A stretch of 13,252 nt of DNA from an uncultured Clostridia bacterium (GTDB lineage: Bacteria > Bacillota > Clostridia > Christensenellales > Borkfalkiaceae), in the NCBI GenBank assembly GCA_947589585.1, contig CANQCA010000036.1:1-13252 (forward strand), in the 5' to 3' direction. Positions 12,978 through 13,252 of this stretch are shown here, in pieces (positions within the stretch are counted from its first letter, which is position 1; each line of letters starts with the position of its first letter). Both the position numbers and the translations under genes were made by a program. The notes under the pieces are model-generated. The model was not told the origin of the DNA. It did no database searches and saw only the letters and a list, made by a program, of their open reading frames with translations.

Positions 12978-13252
12978 TTATTCTTCGTCCGTCTTCTCTG
13001 CGGGCGCATCCGCAGGCTGTTCCGCGGGGGCCTCTGCGGGCTCCCCGAGTTCCTCAAAGGGCGTATCCGCCGCCGGGGCGCTGTCCTCTGCTGCGGGGGA
13101 AGGGGTTTCCTGCTCTTCGGGCGCAGACGGGGGTACCATGCCCGCCTTCTGGGCTGCCTTTGCCGCTTCCGCCTGTTCGCGGGCGATCTGCGTCGGGCCC
13201 TTCGCATCCGTCTGATAGATGGATTCTTTATCGAGTTTGAAATAGCTCTTGC
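12978..13252 (-). CDS. yajC: Probable YajC, C-terminal part only
   Basis: Only the last 90 residues are visible. They begin KSYFKLDKESIYQTDAKGPT, resembling the end of the small beta domain of YajC, where a charged strand leads to a phrase of the type 'EKxAI'. The following roughly 60 residues are a disordered tail rich in Ala, Pro and Glu. YajC is a single-pass membrane protein associated with SecDF, and yajC commonly precedes the TIGR04086-scfA-scfB-secDF cluster in Clostridia. Identification therefore rests largely on context. The hydrophobic N-terminal helix that would confirm it is outside the window. The acidic Pro/Ala tail is unusual for YajC. It ends 22 nucleotides before a hairpin terminator. 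Confidence 0.55.
   Translation of the reverse strand, partial: KSYFKLDKESIYQTDAKGPTQIAREQAEAAKAAQKAGMVPPSAPEEQETPSPAAEDSAPAADTPFEELGEPAEAPAEQPADAPAEKTDEE

Overview
The window looks like part of a GC-rich Clostridia (Bacillota) chromosome. The best markers are a scfA/scfB pair (SCIFF six-cysteine peptide and its radical SAM maturase, nearly restricted to Clostridia), a TIGR04086-type membrane protein, a HemZ-type radical SAM enzyme, a bifunctional Rel and a Firmicutes-length RecJ. Short GC-rich interspersed palindromes of the kind common in uncultured gut Clostridia are also present. A finer placement (for example Christensenellales-like) would be a guess.

Layout. (1) Positions 1-1780 form a more AT-rich accessory patch. 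Two lipoprotein genes are read leftward as a probable operon; the second is cut by the window edge. They are divergent from a small XRE/Cro-type regulator. The lipoprotein promoter is near consensus and is bracketed by two identical 11-bp direct repeats spaced 30 bp apart, which look like an operator. (2) Positions 1780-2203 have no credible gene. They hold a strong hairpin terminator and a mosaic of imperfect palindromes between the convergent xre and hemZ genes. (3) Positions 2204-8097, leftward: recJ, rel, hemZ, a repair/stringent-response/porphyrin-related block. recJ and rel are tightly coupled. (4) Positions 8157-13252, leftward: the 3' end of a probable yajC, a TIGR04086-type gene, scfA, scfB, secD, secF. 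This is the conserved Clostridia Sec/SCIFF neighbourhood.

How it works together. The right-hand block combines Sec-translocon accessory proteins (probable YajC, SecD, SecF) with a ribosomally made, thioether-modified peptide (ScfA) and its maturase (ScfB). The transcript is divided by promoters before scfA and secD and by hairpin terminators or attenuators after yajC, between scfA and scfB, and between secF and recJ. This should give the small precursor peptide more transcript than its enzyme.

Most notable observations. By hand alignment, SecD and SecF lack all three residues of the canonical SecDF proton relay. The yajC terminator hairpin contains the Shine-Dalgarno sequence of the next gene. 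An attenuator separates scfA from scfB. A paired-repeat operator overlaps the lipoprotein promoter. I did not find a wholly unknown multi-gene system; the unusual SecDF is the best candidate for new biology.
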